A stretch of DNA of 41,774 bases from Prauserella endophytica. GTDB taxonomy: Bacteria; Actinomycetota; Actinomycetes; Mycobacteriales; Pseudonocardiaceae. The position numbers and the translations under genes were made by a program. The notes below the pieces were generated by a model. It saw only the letters and a list, made by a program, of their open reading frames with translations, searched no databases and was not told the DNA's origin. Positions 1 to 8,667 of the stretch are shown piece by piece (the stretch's first letter is position 1; each line of letters starts with the position of its first letter). The stretch lies in NCBI RefSeq assembly GCF_005146945.1, contig NZ_SWMS01000038.1, positions 1 to 41,774 of the forward strand. The letters run 5' to 3'.

Positions 1-30
1 CCTGCACAGATCAACCCTGGGCGGCACTAT

Positions 31-52
31 GTGACACTCGTTGACACCGCAA
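31..52. other. Short TGACAC repeats beside the tRNA break (possible integrase arm sites)
   Basis: Two copies of the motif TGACAC, four bases apart (GTGACAC then TTGACACC), lie directly next to the point where tRNA homology ends. Repeats like these beside an attachment core are what tyrosine-integrase arm-type sites look like. The plus-strand frame that ends in TGA at 32-34 is open back to the window start and could be the last codons of a gene to the left, plausibly an integrase. Only about ten residues are visible, so this is inference. Confidence 0.3.
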
Positions 53-55
53 ACC

Positions 56-99
56 CGGGGATTAAAAGTCCTTTGCTCTACCAACTGAGCTAGCGGCCC
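56..99 (-). tRNA. tRNA-Lys(UUU), 5' half only (truncated)
   Basis: Read on the minus strand this shows an acceptor 5' strand GGGCCGC, TA, a D-arm GCTC...GAGC with AGTTGGTA in the loop, then an anticodon region with CTTTTAA as the 7-nt loop, giving anticodon UUU (Lys). The anticodon stem pairs for only three base pairs (AAGGA against TCCCC). There is no T-arm (no GGTTCGAATCC) and no 3' acceptor strand GCGGCCC afterwards, so this cannot be a functional tRNA. Homology stops just after the anticodon loop. That fits a recombination point of a tyrosine integrase at a tRNA gene, with the other half on the far side of a junction. It may be the displaced chromosomal half or an element-borne copy; the sequence alone does not decide. 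Confidence 0.75.
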
Positions 100-746
100 T
101 CCGCCAGTCTAACGATGGTCCGCTGATTGCGAGCACGCCGGGGCGGTACCAGTGGTCGTGAGTGACGAGGTTGACGCTGCGCTGTCAGCGCGAGGCACCG
201 GGGCGAATCGCTCTCCGACACCGACGATCGCCGACGTCGAACAAACGACGGGGCGCGAAGGAACTGGCCGATGATGTCGACCTATGGATAAAGATCTGCG
301 CTGGTTCGCATGCGCGAGCTGACCAGTACGTACAGCGCCCCACCGCCGCGCAATCGCTTGTGTCTTGACTGGTGAGCACAAGACCTGGACAGATCTGTCC
401 TCCCGCGAAGGCTGCCTACGCGGCGGACGATGCGTCACGGTGGGGTCATGCGAGCCGATCGATACCAGGGACTCCGAGTTAGTTGGGGAGCGGTGTTCCT
501 GGTCGCCCCGGTAGCAGGGAACACCATCCCAGGCGTCGCTGACATCGACTTGCTGGAAACAGCGGAAGCTCGAGGCGATGCTCCAGTCCGAGAGATTGAC
601 AACTCTAGGACGCAAAACGGGGACCTTGTCTGCCGGAGCACCAGTTGCTTCCGGCTTGTGCGGTGCGGCGGTTGCCAGGAACTCGGCCTACGCGTCCGCC
701 GCACCGCCACATTGCATCAACCCCGATGGTCCGGCAGGAGCGCATA
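100..746. other. Stretch without a convincing gene
   Basis: No frame here has a good start, ribosome site and protein-like composition over a useful length. Two short protein-like pieces lie in different plus-strand frames: one from a GTG at 158 (beginning VSDEVDAALSARG) and one ending near 368 (containing ELADDVDLWIKICAG). They could be the remains of one small frameshifted gene. A minus-strand frame across 109-615 is open, but its serine/arginine-rich composition suggests a chance ORF. GC is somewhat lower than in the pilus operon. Confidence 0.4.
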
Positions 747-1118
747 ATGGCCCACTTCCTCCTCCGTTGCTCTCACACACGACCACTGGACGAAACCGAT
801 GACGCCGAAGTCGGCGAACTCGTCGACAATCCTGAGTCCATACCTCGGTTCGTGTGGTGCGACGCCTGCACCGTCTGGCAGCCCGTCTCGGATCTCGTCA
901 GCGTCGCGGTGTCAACTACCGATAGCGGTGGCGAGAACGAACCTATGCTCGACGACGAGGTGAACGTTCAGTGGACTTCCACGGAGGTCCCGGAGCCCCG
1001 CGCCGGACAGTCTTCGGGAACGGCCAACCTCGAATCGTCCCCTGGCTTGGATGCAGTCGCGCCACCGACCGCCGGACGGCACCGCAGATCCTCGCAGTCG
1101 GAGGAGTACGCGCGATGA
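747..1118 (+). CDS. Small hypothetical protein with a CxxC pair
   Basis: Encodes 123 residues. The start is the ATG at 747 because CAGGAG lies seven bases upstream; an earlier in-frame start at 645 has arginine/proline-rich, non-coding-like translation. The first half is acidic and looks like a real protein: a cysteine near residue 8 (LLRCSHT) and a WCDAC pair near residue 40 could bind a metal in zinc-ribbon fashion. The second half is low complexity and rich in Ser, Pro and Arg. The gene converges on the prepilin peptidase gene. I do not recognise the family. Confidence 0.5.
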   Translation: MAHFLLRCSHTRPLDETDDAEVGELVDNPESIPRFVWCDACTVWQPVSDLVSVAVSTTDSGGENEPMLDDEVNVQWTSTEVPEPRAGQSSGTANLESSPGLDAVAPPTAGRHRRSSQSEEYAR

Positions 1119-1159
1119 CGGCATGCATCGGCTACCAGAGTCTCCACCTGGAATGTGCG

Positions 1160-1807
1160 CTATCCGCCGAGTGTCAGCATGATGAACGCCCCAACGAACA
1201 GACACGGGCCGAACGGCACCACCAGGCCACCGCGTTCGTCGCGACGGCGGGCACTCGGAACGGCGAGCAGTATCAGTGCCAGCACCGAGGCCACCAACAA
1301 TGCACCGGCGACCTCCGGCCACCCGGACCATCCAGTCACCACTCCGATCACGGCTGCCACGCTCAAATCCCCGGCGCCCACGCCTCCGTCGCTGACCACC
1401 GCCAAGACCAGGAACAGCGCTCCCACCGCCACCAGCGCCCCCAGAGCACGCACGCCAGGGGCAGCTTCGCTCCGGACGATGCTCAGCACTGTGAAGCCAA
1501 CACAGGCGCCGGCCAACTGCGGGTACACCAGCGCCCGGGGCAGCCGGTGCTCGCACCAGTCGATCACCGCCAGGGGAACCGCCAGCACCGCCACGAACCC
1601 GTAGACGACGAGTTCGCCACGGGCTCCGACTCGCCACGCCAGCAAACCCAGGACAGCGGCGGTGAGCGCGGCACCGAGCCACCACGAGCCGGCCAGCACA
1701 CGGTCCCGTCGCAGAAACCGGCGCGTGAGTCCGCTCGCGACCGTGCCAAGGACCAGCCCGGCCGAGGCAGCGCCAACGGTCCACGCGCCGCTCGCTGTGA
1801 CCTGCAC
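1160..1807 (-). CDS. Prepilin peptidase (A24 family)
   Basis: A 215-residue, very hydrophobic multi-pass membrane protein. A24 leader peptidases cut prepilins after a glycine using two aspartates near the cytoplasmic membrane face. Both are visible: Asp83 in VIDWCEHRLP and Asp147 in the GxGD-type motif GVGAGDL. The C-terminal VPFGPCLFVGAF is also typical. It is the short actinobacterial form, without the N-terminal methylating/zinc domain of enterobacterial PilD. Start is GTG at 1807 with TGGAGG four bases upstream. Divergent from the rest of the Tad locus, its expected substrates are the small pilin-like protein and the TadE/TadG-type proteins downstream. Confidence 0.9.
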   Translation of the reverse strand: MQVTASGAWTVGAASAGLVLGTVASGLTRRFLRRDRVLAGSWWLGAALTAAVLGLLAWRVGARGELVVYGFVAVLAVPLAVIDWCEHRLPRALVYPQLAGACVGFTVLSIVRSEAAPGVRALGALVAVGALFLVLAVVSDGGVGAGDLSVAAVIGVVTGWSGWPEVAGALLVASVLALILLAVPSARRRDERGGLVVPFGPCLFVGAFIMLTLGG

Positions 1808-2026
1808 GATCCCTCCACCCGTCGGATGATCACCCGCAACGCCATCCTGCCCGCCCGCTCCCCGGTCCCGCCCGCACTCAACCCAACGAGTGAACTTCCC
1901 GGCAGAGCGGCCGCTCGGAACAGCGTTGCCACGACAGTCGGTCTAGAGGCGAGCCCGCCATCGGGACGTATCACCGCCTGGCCTGCCCGCACTCACCTGC
2001 GATCGTCGACGAACTGGGGGACCGTG

Positions 2027-2605
2027 ATGACCCACCGCAGCATCCGCCTCACCCTGGCCGCACTCACCACCGCGACCGGACTCGGCTTGAGCGTGAGCGC
2101 CTGCAGCCCGGACAGCGGTGCAGCCCCTGCCACCTCAGACCCGGCCCCACAATCTTCGACGACCACCACGGCCACCTCCCCAGCAGATAACGCCAAGCAG
2201 AAAGCCATCGCCGCCTACCTTGGTATGTGGAGTGACATGGCGACAGCCGCCACAACCTCAGATTGGCAGTCCTCGACGCTGGCTCAGAACGCGACGGGCG
2301 AGGCGTTGCAGACCATCTCACGCAGCCTCTATGCCGATCACTACAACGGCCTGGTCACCAAGGGGCGCCCGGTCAACCATCCCGAAGTAGCGTCGGTGGA
2401 TCCGCAGGACAAGCCCACGTCGGTGACCATCACCGATTGCGGTGACTCGACGGACTGGCTCAAGTATCACGCCGACAGTGGCGAACTCGCCGATGACGAG
2501 CCAGGAGGCCGCCGGCACATCGAAGCCCTGGTGAAGAAGGCTGTCGATGGCTCCTGGAAAGTCACGACGTTCGCCGTGCACGAGGTCGGATCATGCGGCA
2601 CGTAA
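2027..2605 (+). CDS. Secreted lipoprotein upstream of the Tad operon
   Basis: Encodes 192 residues. It has a positively charged N-terminus, a hydrophobic stretch and a lipobox ending VSAC near residue 26, so it should be lipid-anchored on the outer face of the cytoplasmic membrane. A Ser/Thr/Pro/Ala-rich linker follows, then a domain with AYLGMWSDMATAA near the middle and a DCGDSTDWLKY segment, resembling the small mixed alpha/beta folds of many mycobacterial and nocardial lipoproteins. GTG at 2024 is an alternative start; ATG at 2027 sits closer to optimal distance from GGGGGA. It overlaps the next gene by 13 bases, suggesting coupled translation. Function unknown. Confidence 0.8.
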   Translation: MTHRSIRLTLAALTTATGLGLSVSACSPDSGAAPATSDPAPQSSTTTTATSPADNAKQKAIAAYLGMWSDMATAATTSDWQSSTLAQNATGEALQTISRSLYADHYNGLVTKGRPVNHPEVASVDPQDKPTSVTITDCGDSTDWLKYHADSGELADDEPGGRRHIEALVKKAVDGSWKVTTFAVHEVGSCGT

Positions 2606-3612
2606 CCAAATCAGCGGTGACAACTCTCGCGGCTCTGGGGATCGTGGCAGTTTCGGCCTGTCCGGCCTTCGCGGACGGGTGGGGAAACGTCGAGTGTGGT
2701 GCGGGAGGAAATCCCTCCTGCGACCTCAGCGCTGGGAGCTCAGGTGCTGACTCCCCACACGCTCCGAGGAACCCAGGGGCGCAACACCATGCACAACCGG
2801 ACGGTGACAAGCACAAGAGTGGTCCGTCATCACAGGGCGACAGCATTGTCGGTGTTGATCCCAATTTGGCGGATTGTTCCTATGTGCGTAGCAATTATCA
2901 GCCGCCGGCCAATGGGGTGCAGACGGCCAGCTACCGGCCACGGTCCTCGGGTTCGGGTGGGATGCAGTTTGTGTCGCTGACCCACTCGCGCCCTCAGGGG
3001 GTAGTGCTGGCGCAGGCTCCAGGCGAGGGGGGCGGGTGGTATGTCTACCGCTGTTCCGGTGAGGGCATGCGTGATGCTTTGTATCGGGCGCCGGTGTGGA
3101 TTGCCGATGATGAGGCGCCGGGAGCGGAACCGGTGCCGTCGCCGGAGCAGTTGGCGGAGCAGGCTCGGGCGCAGCTGCGGTTGCCGAGCCCGGTGATCGC
3201 TTCGAGCCCGGCTGGGACGCAGTTGGTGCGGTTGCCGACGTGGCTGTGGCTGGACCGCGCGATGTGGCAGCTGCAGTCCGCGACGGCGGCGGTGTCGGCG
3301 GTGTCGGTGACCGCGACGGCGACACCGACGTCGGTGTCCTGGGCGATGGGCGATGGCAGCACCGTGACCTGCACCGGCCCAGGAATCCCGTTCCCGGGCG
3401 GTGGTGATCCGCGGTCGGCGTCGCCGGATTGCGGTCACACCTATCAACGGTCCTCTGCGGCTGTCGCGGGGGAGCGGTTCGAGGCCACGGCGACGGTGTC
3501 GTGGCGGATCACCTGGTCCGGCGGCGGGGCCTCGGGGACGTTTCCGGACTTGACCACCAGCGCCTCGGCGTCGTTCCGGGTCGCCGAAGCCCAGGCCCTG
3601 GGCACCGGATAG
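2593..3612 (+). CDS. Secreted PKD-like protein of the Tad locus
   Basis: Encodes 339 residues with a signal peptide (hydrophobic TTLAALGIVAVSACPAFA, predicted cut before DGW), then a Gly/Ser/His-rich linker, a central domain with WYVYRCSGEG and APVWIAD near residues 155-180, and a C-terminal beta-rich region (about 225-330) where SVTATATPTSVSWAMGDGS and CGHTYQRSS resemble a PKD/Ig-like fold. Proteins of this layout recur at actinobacterial Tad loci, often loosely annotated as ATP/GTP-binding, but I see no Walker motif. Its start lies inside the preceding lipoprotein gene. It may be an external pilus-associated or wall protein; that role is inferred from position. Confidence 0.75.
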   Translation: MRHVTKSAVTTLAALGIVAVSACPAFADGWGNVECGAGGNPSCDLSAGSSGADSPHAPRNPGAQHHAQPDGDKHKSGPSSQGDSIVGVDPNLADCSYVRSNYQPPANGVQTASYRPRSSGSGGMQFVSLTHSRPQGVVLAQAPGEGGGWYVYRCSGEGMRDALYRAPVWIADDEAPGAEPVPSPEQLAEQARAQLRLPSPVIASSPAGTQLVRLPTWLWLDRAMWQLQSATAAVSAVSVTATATPTSVSWAMGDGSTVTCTGPGIPFPGGGDPRSASPDCGHTYQRSSAAVAGERFEATATVSWRITWSGGGASGTFPDLTTSASASFRVAEAQALGTG

Positions 3613-3660
3613 GCGCGACACCCCTTTCCAACTGAATGCCCCTTTTTTGTTCCTTTCCTG

Positions 3661-3704
3661 ACCACGCATTAACGGCAGTGGAGATCGCTGGGTGAATGCG
3701 TGGT
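3661..3704. promoter_or_regulatory. Inverted repeat ahead of the cpaB-to-tadC operon
   Basis: ACCACGCATT at 3661-3670 is the exact reverse complement of AATGCGTGGT at 3695-3704, with a 24-base spacer. It lies 30 bases before the GTG start of the SAF/CpaB gene and just after a T-rich run at about 3645-3650. It could be a regulator binding site or an RNA stem controlling the tad transcript. A terminator for the gene ending at 3612 is less likely, because no T-run follows the second arm. Confidence 0.5.
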
Positions 3705-3733
3705 GCGGGTGATCTATGCCTGGAGGTCTGATC

Positions 3734-4453
3734 GTGACCAGCACCGACACTTCCGCCCCTGGCCGCACTGCGGCCGGTGACACCCGCCCGGTGTCCTGGC
3801 TGGATTCTTCGGGCTCGGCGCCGGCGTCGGCTCCGCGTCGGGGGCGTCGGCGCCGGTTGCCGCATTTGGTGGCGGGGATGTTGCTGGTGGTGGTGTGTGT
3901 CGGGGGTGCGGTGTGGTGGACCAGCAGCACTCAGGATCGGGTTCCGATGCTGGCGTTGGCGAGGCCGGTCACGGTCGGGCATGTGCTGACCCAGGCGGAC
4001 GTGCGCACCGTCGCGGTGTCCGCGGCGCCGGGTGTGGCGTTGATTCCGGCGGAACAGGCGGGCAGTGTGGTGGGCCGCCCGATGGCGATGAGTCTGGGGG
4101 CGGGGGCGTTGCTGACCCCGGACGCGGTGGGCGCTGCGGTGCTCCCGGCGGCGGGTCGGGCGGTGGTCGCGGTCGGGGTGAAGCCGGGCCAGTTTCCCCC
4201 CGAAATCGCCACCGGCACCCCGGTGACCGTCGTCGTCACCGCCGCCAGTGCGACGGGAGCGTCGACCGGTAGTGCGCAGGGGGACGGTCCCGGGACGTCC
4301 TGGACCGCGACGGTCGTCGGTGTCGCAGCCGCGGGCACGGATCAGACCACGGTGGTGTCGCTGGATCTCGACACGGCCGGGGCGTCGCAGCTGGCGCAGG
4401 TCCCGGCCGGGCAGCTCGCGCTGGTGATGCAACCCGCGGGGGGTGGGCGCTGA
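3734..4453 (+). CDS. CpaB/RcpC-like SAF-domain pilus assembly protein
   Basis: Encodes 239 residues from a GTG start preceded by TGGAGG. The layout is a cytoplasmic N-terminus ending in a basic patch (RRGRRRRL), one membrane segment (about 44-62), then an SAF domain (about 73-135) with VTVGHVLTQADVRTVAVSAAPG, as in CpaB/RcpC and AFP-like proteins. In Tad systems CpaB-type proteins lie on the outer side of the cytoplasmic membrane and help build the pilus. The C-terminal half (AVVAVGVKPGQFP, a beta-rich stretch) matches the rest of the CpaB periplasmic region. The stop overlaps the next start (TGATG). Confidence 0.8.
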   Translation: MTSTDTSAPGRTAAGDTRPVSWLDSSGSAPASAPRRGRRRRLPHLVAGMLLVVVCVGGAVWWTSSTQDRVPMLALARPVTVGHVLTQADVRTVAVSAAPGVALIPAEQAGSVVGRPMAMSLGAGALLTPDAVGAAVLPAAGRAVVAVGVKPGQFPPEIATGTPVTVVVTAASATGASTGSAQGDGPGTSWTATVVGVAAAGTDQTTVVSLDLDTAGASQLAQVPAGQLALVMQPAGGGR

Positions 4454-5406
4454 TGCTCATCGCCGTGTGTTCGGTGAAAGGGTCGCCAGGGGTGACCACG
4501 CTGGCGGTCGCGCTGGCCGCGCAGTGGCCGCAAGCCGAGAGCACCCGTCGTCTGATCGCCGAGGTCGACCCGTCCGGGGGTGATCTCGCGATGCGGTTCG
4601 GGCTCTCGGCCACCCCGGGCCTGGTCAGCCTCGCCGCCGCCGCACGCCGCACCCACGGGCCCGGGGTGGTGTGGGAGCACACCCAGGCCCTGCCCGGCGG
4701 CGCCCGGGTGCTGGCGGCCCCGCCCGGCGGCGGGCACGCCCGCGCCGCGCTGTCCACCCTGACCGCCACCCCGAACGGGCCGTCGTTGCTGCACGCGGTC
4801 GCCGGCGAGGCGGGGGTGGTGGTGCTGGCGGATTGCGGGCGCGTGGATCCCGGGTCACCGGCCGAGGCGATCGCGCGCCGCGCGGACGCGCTCGTCCTGG
4901 TGACCGGAACCCAGGGCGACGACCTCGCCCACACCGCAGCCCGTTTGGGCGAGCTGGCCGGCTGGACGCCGCGCCCGGGGCTCCTGCTTACCGGGGAGGG
5001 ATACCCGACCGTGGACGTCGAGCGGGAGCTGGGCGTGTCGGCGATCGGCCGCCTCCCCCACGACCCGGCCGCGGCCGCCCTCATCAGCGGGCACCGGAGA
5101 GCACCGGCTCGCCGCCGTGGCAGTGGCGGGCTCGCCCGCCAGACGGCCGCGCTCGCCCGCGCCCTGGCCACCCCTGCGGCACCGCCCTCCGTCGCCGCCC
5201 CGCCGCAGGCGCATGCGGTGGGGATGGTGCCGGGCGTGCCTGCCCAGCAGGTGCGTCACCAGCCGGGCACCACGGTGAGCACCCCAATCGGACACCGGCC
5301 GTCCATACCGCCTCTGCGGCCTCCGATGCCCGTGCCGCCGCTGGGCAACGGCCTGTCTCGCAACGGCCACCAGCCCAGCACCTTCGGGAAGGAGCCACTC
5401 CCGTGA
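4453..5406 (+). CDS. CpaE/TadZ-like MinD/ParA-family ATPase
   Basis: Encodes 317 residues. It opens with a deviant Walker A motif KGSPGVTT (residues 9-16) after the first strand, as in MinD/ParA P-loop ATPases. EVDPSGGDLAMRFG (37-50) is the switch-I-like segment and VVVLADCGR (about 122-130) the Walker B strand. CpaE/TadZ proteins place the Tad machine in the cell, often at a pole. The last 80 residues are a Pro/Gly/His-rich tail unlike the ATPase core. Because it sits between cpaB and cpaF with ATGA/GTGA overlaps on both sides, a pilus role is much more likely than plasmid partition, although the fold is shared with ParA. Confidence 0.85.
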   Translation: MLIAVCSVKGSPGVTTLAVALAAQWPQAESTRRLIAEVDPSGGDLAMRFGLSATPGLVSLAAAARRTHGPGVVWEHTQALPGGARVLAAPPGGGHARAALSTLTATPNGPSLLHAVAGEAGVVVLADCGRVDPGSPAEAIARRADALVLVTGTQGDDLAHTAARLGELAGWTPRPGLLLTGEGYPTVDVERELGVSAIGRLPHDPAAAALISGHRRAPARRRGSGGLARQTAALARALATPAAPPSVAAPPQAHAVGMVPGVPAQQVRHQPGTTVSTPIGHRPSIPPLRPPMPVPPLGNGLSRNGHQPSTFGKEPLP

Positions 5407-6785
5407 CCCAGACCGACCACACCGCAGCACCTCATCCCACTCTGGCCGGGGATGTGGGGGAGGCGGAGCAGCGGTTGCGCACCCGGCTGCGCCGGGCGCT
5501 GACCACGGATTTGCCCGGCCGGGTCGAGGCCGCCACCGGCACCCACGGTGCGGGTGTGAGCCTGGCCCGGCGCCGGGAGATCGGCCGGGAGGTCCTCGAC
5601 ACCGCGATCGCCGCGCACAGTGAGGCGGAGCTGCTGGCAGGGCGTGTGTTGGTGGACTCGGTGTGCGAGCAGCGGCTCGTCGAGCAGGTGCTGGACGAGC
5701 TGTTCGGCCTCGGTGGTCTGCAACCGCTGCTGGCCGATCCGTTGGTGGAGACGATCGCGGTCAACCGCTTCGACCGGGTATTCGTCCAGTACAACGACGG
5801 CCGCCGCGCCCAGGTCGCCCCGGTAGCGGAGTGCAATGAGGAACTCACCGACCTGATCCGCACCCTCGCGGCGCGCGCCTCTTCCGAAGAGCGCCGGTTC
5901 GACCGCGGCTCGCCCGCGCTGAACCTGCAACTGCCCGGCGGCGAACGGCTGTTCGCCGTGCTGGGGCTGACCGCGGGGGGCGTGACGGCGTGCACGATCC
6001 GCCGGCACGGCTACCTCACCGCCACCCTCGCCCAGCTGCGCCGCCGCGGCACCCTCGACGTCGGGCTGGAGCGGTTCCTGCGCGCACTGGTGCGGGCACG
6101 CAAGAACGTGCTGATCACCGGCGGCACCGGCGCCGGAAAAACCACCCTGCTGCGGGCATTAGCCTCGGAGATGGACCCACTCGAACGCATCGTCACCGTC
6201 GAGGACGCCTTCGAACTCGGCCTCGGACTCGATCCCGGGCTCCACGCCGACGTCACCGCCCTGCAGGCCCGCGAACCCAACGTCGAGGGCGCGGGCAAGA
6301 TCGATCAGGCCGAGCTGGTCCGCTGGGGCCTGCGGATGTCCCCGGACCGCGTGATCGTCGGGGAAATCCGCGGCGCCGAAGTCATCCCGATGTGCAACGC
6401 GATGTCGCAGGGCAACGACGGCTCCATGGCCACCCTGCACGCCTCCAGCTCGAAAATCGCCTTCACCCGCCTCGCCTCCTATGCCGCGCAAGGCCCGGAA
6501 CGGCTGCCCCTGGAGGCCACCGCCCTGCTGGTCGCGAGCGCGGTGCATTTCGTGGTGCACCTCGACCGCGCCACCGACCGGACCACACGGGTGATCGCCT
6601 CGATCCGCGAGGTCACCGACGCCGAGGCGGGCTCGGTGATCTCCAACGAAATCTACCGCCGTGGCCCGGACCGTCGAGCCGTGCCGGTGGCCGGGGCGTT
6701 GCGCGCGGACACCCTCGACGACCTGGTCGCGGCCGGGTTCGACCCGAACCTGTTGAGCCGCCCGGAGGGGTGGTGGACGCCATGA
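5403..6785 (+). CDS. CpaF/TadA secretion ATPase
   Basis: Encodes 460 residues, normal for CpaF. The start is GTG at 5403, overlapping the previous stop. This hexameric motor powers assembly of Tad pili. Visible motifs: an N-terminal domain (about 80-200) with ADPLVETIAVN and a basic TACTIRRHGY stretch, Walker A GGTGAGKTT (240-248), the Asp box VTVEDAFEL (264-272), a Walker B region RVIVGEIRG (316-324), and the His box GNDGSMATLHA (338-348). The ATG of tadB overlaps its stop. VirB11 of type IV secretion is a relative, but tadB and tadC immediately downstream settle the assignment. Confidence 0.95.
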   Translation: MTQTDHTAAPHPTLAGDVGEAEQRLRTRLRRALTTDLPGRVEAATGTHGAGVSLARRREIGREVLDTAIAAHSEAELLAGRVLVDSVCEQRLVEQVLDELFGLGGLQPLLADPLVETIAVNRFDRVFVQYNDGRRAQVAPVAECNEELTDLIRTLAARASSEERRFDRGSPALNLQLPGGERLFAVLGLTAGGVTACTIRRHGYLTATLAQLRRRGTLDVGLERFLRALVRARKNVLITGGTGAGKTTLLRALASEMDPLERIVTVEDAFELGLGLDPGLHADVTALQAREPNVEGAGKIDQAELVRWGLRMSPDRVIVGEIRGAEVIPMCNAMSQGNDGSMATLHASSSKIAFTRLASYAAQGPERLPLEATALLVASAVHFVVHLDRATDRTTRVIASIREVTDAEAGSVISNEIYRRGPDRRAVPVAGALRADTLDDLVAAGFDPNLLSRPEGWWTP

Positions 6786-7714
6786 GCATCGACACCAGCA
6801 CCATTCTCGCCGCCGTGCTCGGCGTGGGTGCCGCCCTCGGCGTGCTCCTGATCGTGGCCGCCTGGCGCCGGCCCGCGGCGGCGTCGTCGCCCTCGCGGCG
6901 GGCCGGGCTGATTCGCGCGGCACGCGGCCATGCTGGCGAGCGGCGTGCGCTGCTGCGCCTGACTGTGGCCGTCGGTGCGGGTGTGCTGACCGGAGCCGTG
7001 ACCGGGTGGATCGTCGGCGCCATGCTGGCCACCGCGACGGTGTGGTTCCTGCCCCGCCTGGTCGGCCCCGATCGCGCCCACACACAGCGGGTCGCGCGCA
7101 TCGAGGCGATCGCCTCCTGGACAGAGATGCTGCGCGACGTCCTCTCCGCCGCGGCGGGGCTCGAGCAAGCCATCCTCGCCACCGCCAAGCTCGCGCCCGC
7201 GGCCATCCGCGGCGAGATCGCCGCCCTCGCCGCGAGGCTGGAAAGCGGGCAGCGCCTGGCGCCGACGCTGCGGGCCCTGGCACGCGAGCTGGACGACTCC
7301 ACCGCGGACCTCGTCCTCGCCGCACTGGTCCTGGCCGCCGAGCACCAGGCCCGCCAGCTCGGCGACCTGCTCGGCTCGCTGGCCACGACCGCCCGCGAGC
7401 AGGCCGCCATGCGCCTGCGTGTGGAAACCGGGCGGGCACGGACCCGGACCTCGGTGCGGGTCATCGTCGCCACCACCCTGGCCTTCGCCGCCGGGGTCGT
7501 GGTGTTCAACCGCGCCTACCTCGACGTCTACAACACACCCACTGGCCAGGTCGTCCTGCTGCTCATCGGCGCATTGTTCGCCGGCGGGTTCGCCTGGCTC
7601 GCCCGGATCGCCACCAGCGGAGCCCAACCCCGGGTCCTCACCCTCGACACCACCGACCCGCCCACAGCACCCGCTGGGAGCGCGGCAACGACCATCGGAG
7701 GTGAGTACTCGTGA
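6782..7714 (+). CDS. TadB-like inner-membrane platform protein
   Basis: Encodes 310 residues. One membrane helix at the N-terminus (about 8-27) and a hydrophobic pair at about 62-95 are followed by a cytoplasmic helical T2SSF-type domain (WTEMLRDVLSAAAGLEQAI and what follows) and two C-terminal membrane helices (about 225-275). TadB and TadC form the platform that couples the CpaF motor to pilin extraction. The arrangement matches TadB, and it overlaps both neighbours (ATGA with cpaF, GTGA-type with tadC), so the proteins are probably made together. Confidence 0.85.
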   Translation: MSIDTSTILAAVLGVGAALGVLLIVAAWRRPAAASSPSRRAGLIRAARGHAGERRALLRLTVAVGAGVLTGAVTGWIVGAMLATATVWFLPRLVGPDRAHTQRVARIEAIASWTEMLRDVLSAAAGLEQAILATAKLAPAAIRGEIAALAARLESGQRLAPTLRALARELDDSTADLVLAALVLAAEHQARQLGDLLGSLATTAREQAAMRLRVETGRARTRTSVRVIVATTLAFAAGVVVFNRAYLDVYNTPTGQVVLLLIGALFAGGFAWLARIATSGAQPRVLTLDTTDPPTAPAGSAATTIGGEYS

Positions 7715-8604
7715 TTCCCGCACTCGCTTTCGGCACGGGTGCGGGTCTCGGCCTGTGGCTGCTGCTGACCTGGGCCCTGCCACCTCACCCGGCACTGAGC
7801 GACCGCCTCGCCCAGGTCGACACACGGCCACCGGCCACACCGATCGTCCTCGCGGCCGACGCCGCCTGGGTCACCACCTGGGGCGGGATATTCGTACCGG
7901 GCCTGCGCAAGCTCGGGCTGCCCGGCGCGACGATCCACGCCGATCTGCGGGTCATCGGCCGCGGCGTCGACACCCACCTCGCGTCTCAAGCGTTGCTGGC
8001 CGTGGCCGGGCTGCTCGCCCCGTGGTTCCTGCATGCACTACTGGCCCTCGGCGGGTTTTCCTTGGGTGTGGAGGTGCCGCTGCTGGCTGGGCTCGCGCTC
8101 GCCGCACTCGGCTTCCTGACCCCCGATCTCGACGTCCGCGCCAAGGCGGCCCGGGCGCGGCGAGAATTCCGCGACGCGCTCTCGGCGTTCCTGGATCTGG
8201 TGTGGATCACCCTCGCCGGCGGGGCCGGCGTCGAGGCCGCTCTCGGCGATGCCGCGGCCGTCGGCGCGGGCCCGGCATTCGACATGATCCGCCGCACGCT
8301 GGACACCGCGCAGCTGACCCGCACCACCCCGTGGAACACCCTGCGCCGCCTTGGGGAGGAACTCGACATCACCGAACTGTCCGAACTCGCCGAGTCGATC
8401 TCCCTGGCCGGCACCGAAGGCGCCCGTGTCCGCGCCTCGCTGGCCGCGAAAGCCCACGCCCTGCGCACCCACCAGATCACCGCCGCCGAAGCCGACGCCC
8501 AGGCGGCCACCGAACGCATGGCACTGCCCGTGACGCTGCTGTTCGTCGGGTTCCTCGGCTTCATCGCCTACCCGGCCGTCATTCAAGTCCTCAACGGACT
8601 CTAG
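7711..8604 (+). CDS. TadC-like inner-membrane platform protein
   Basis: Encodes 297 residues from a GTG start. An N-terminal helix is followed by a hydrophobic block (about 90-130) and a T2SSF domain with REFRDALSAFLDLVWITLAGGAG, the segment typical of TadC, then a C-terminal membrane helix (VTLLFVGFLGFIAYP). It is the partner of TadB in the pilus base. A 63-base gap with AAGGGAAAGAAGG separates it from the next gene, so the pilin-like gene may be translated at a different level. Confidence 0.85.
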   Translation: MIPALAFGTGAGLGLWLLLTWALPPHPALSDRLAQVDTRPPATPIVLAADAAWVTTWGGIFVPGLRKLGLPGATIHADLRVIGRGVDTHLASQALLAVAGLLAPWFLHALLALGGFSLGVEVPLLAGLALAALGFLTPDLDVRAKAARARREFRDALSAFLDLVWITLAGGAGVEAALGDAAAVGAGPAFDMIRRTLDTAQLTRTTPWNTLRRLGEELDITELSELAESISLAGTEGARVRASLAAKAHALRTHQITAAEADAQAATERMALPVTLLFVGFLGFIAYPAVIQVLNGL

Positions 8605-8667
8605 CCACTCATCCGATACCCGCCCAGCAGGAAAGGCGTTGCACGACAAGGGAAAGAAGGCACCATC

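Noticed and set aside
971-2026. N-terminal extension of the lipoprotein frame
   Set aside because: It is antisense to the prepilin peptidase, and the lipoprotein has a clear signal peptide beginning at 2027.
4453-5406. ParA-type partition ATPase
   Set aside because: Walker A and fold match, but it is embedded in tad genes with overlaps and has no ParB or centromere next to it.
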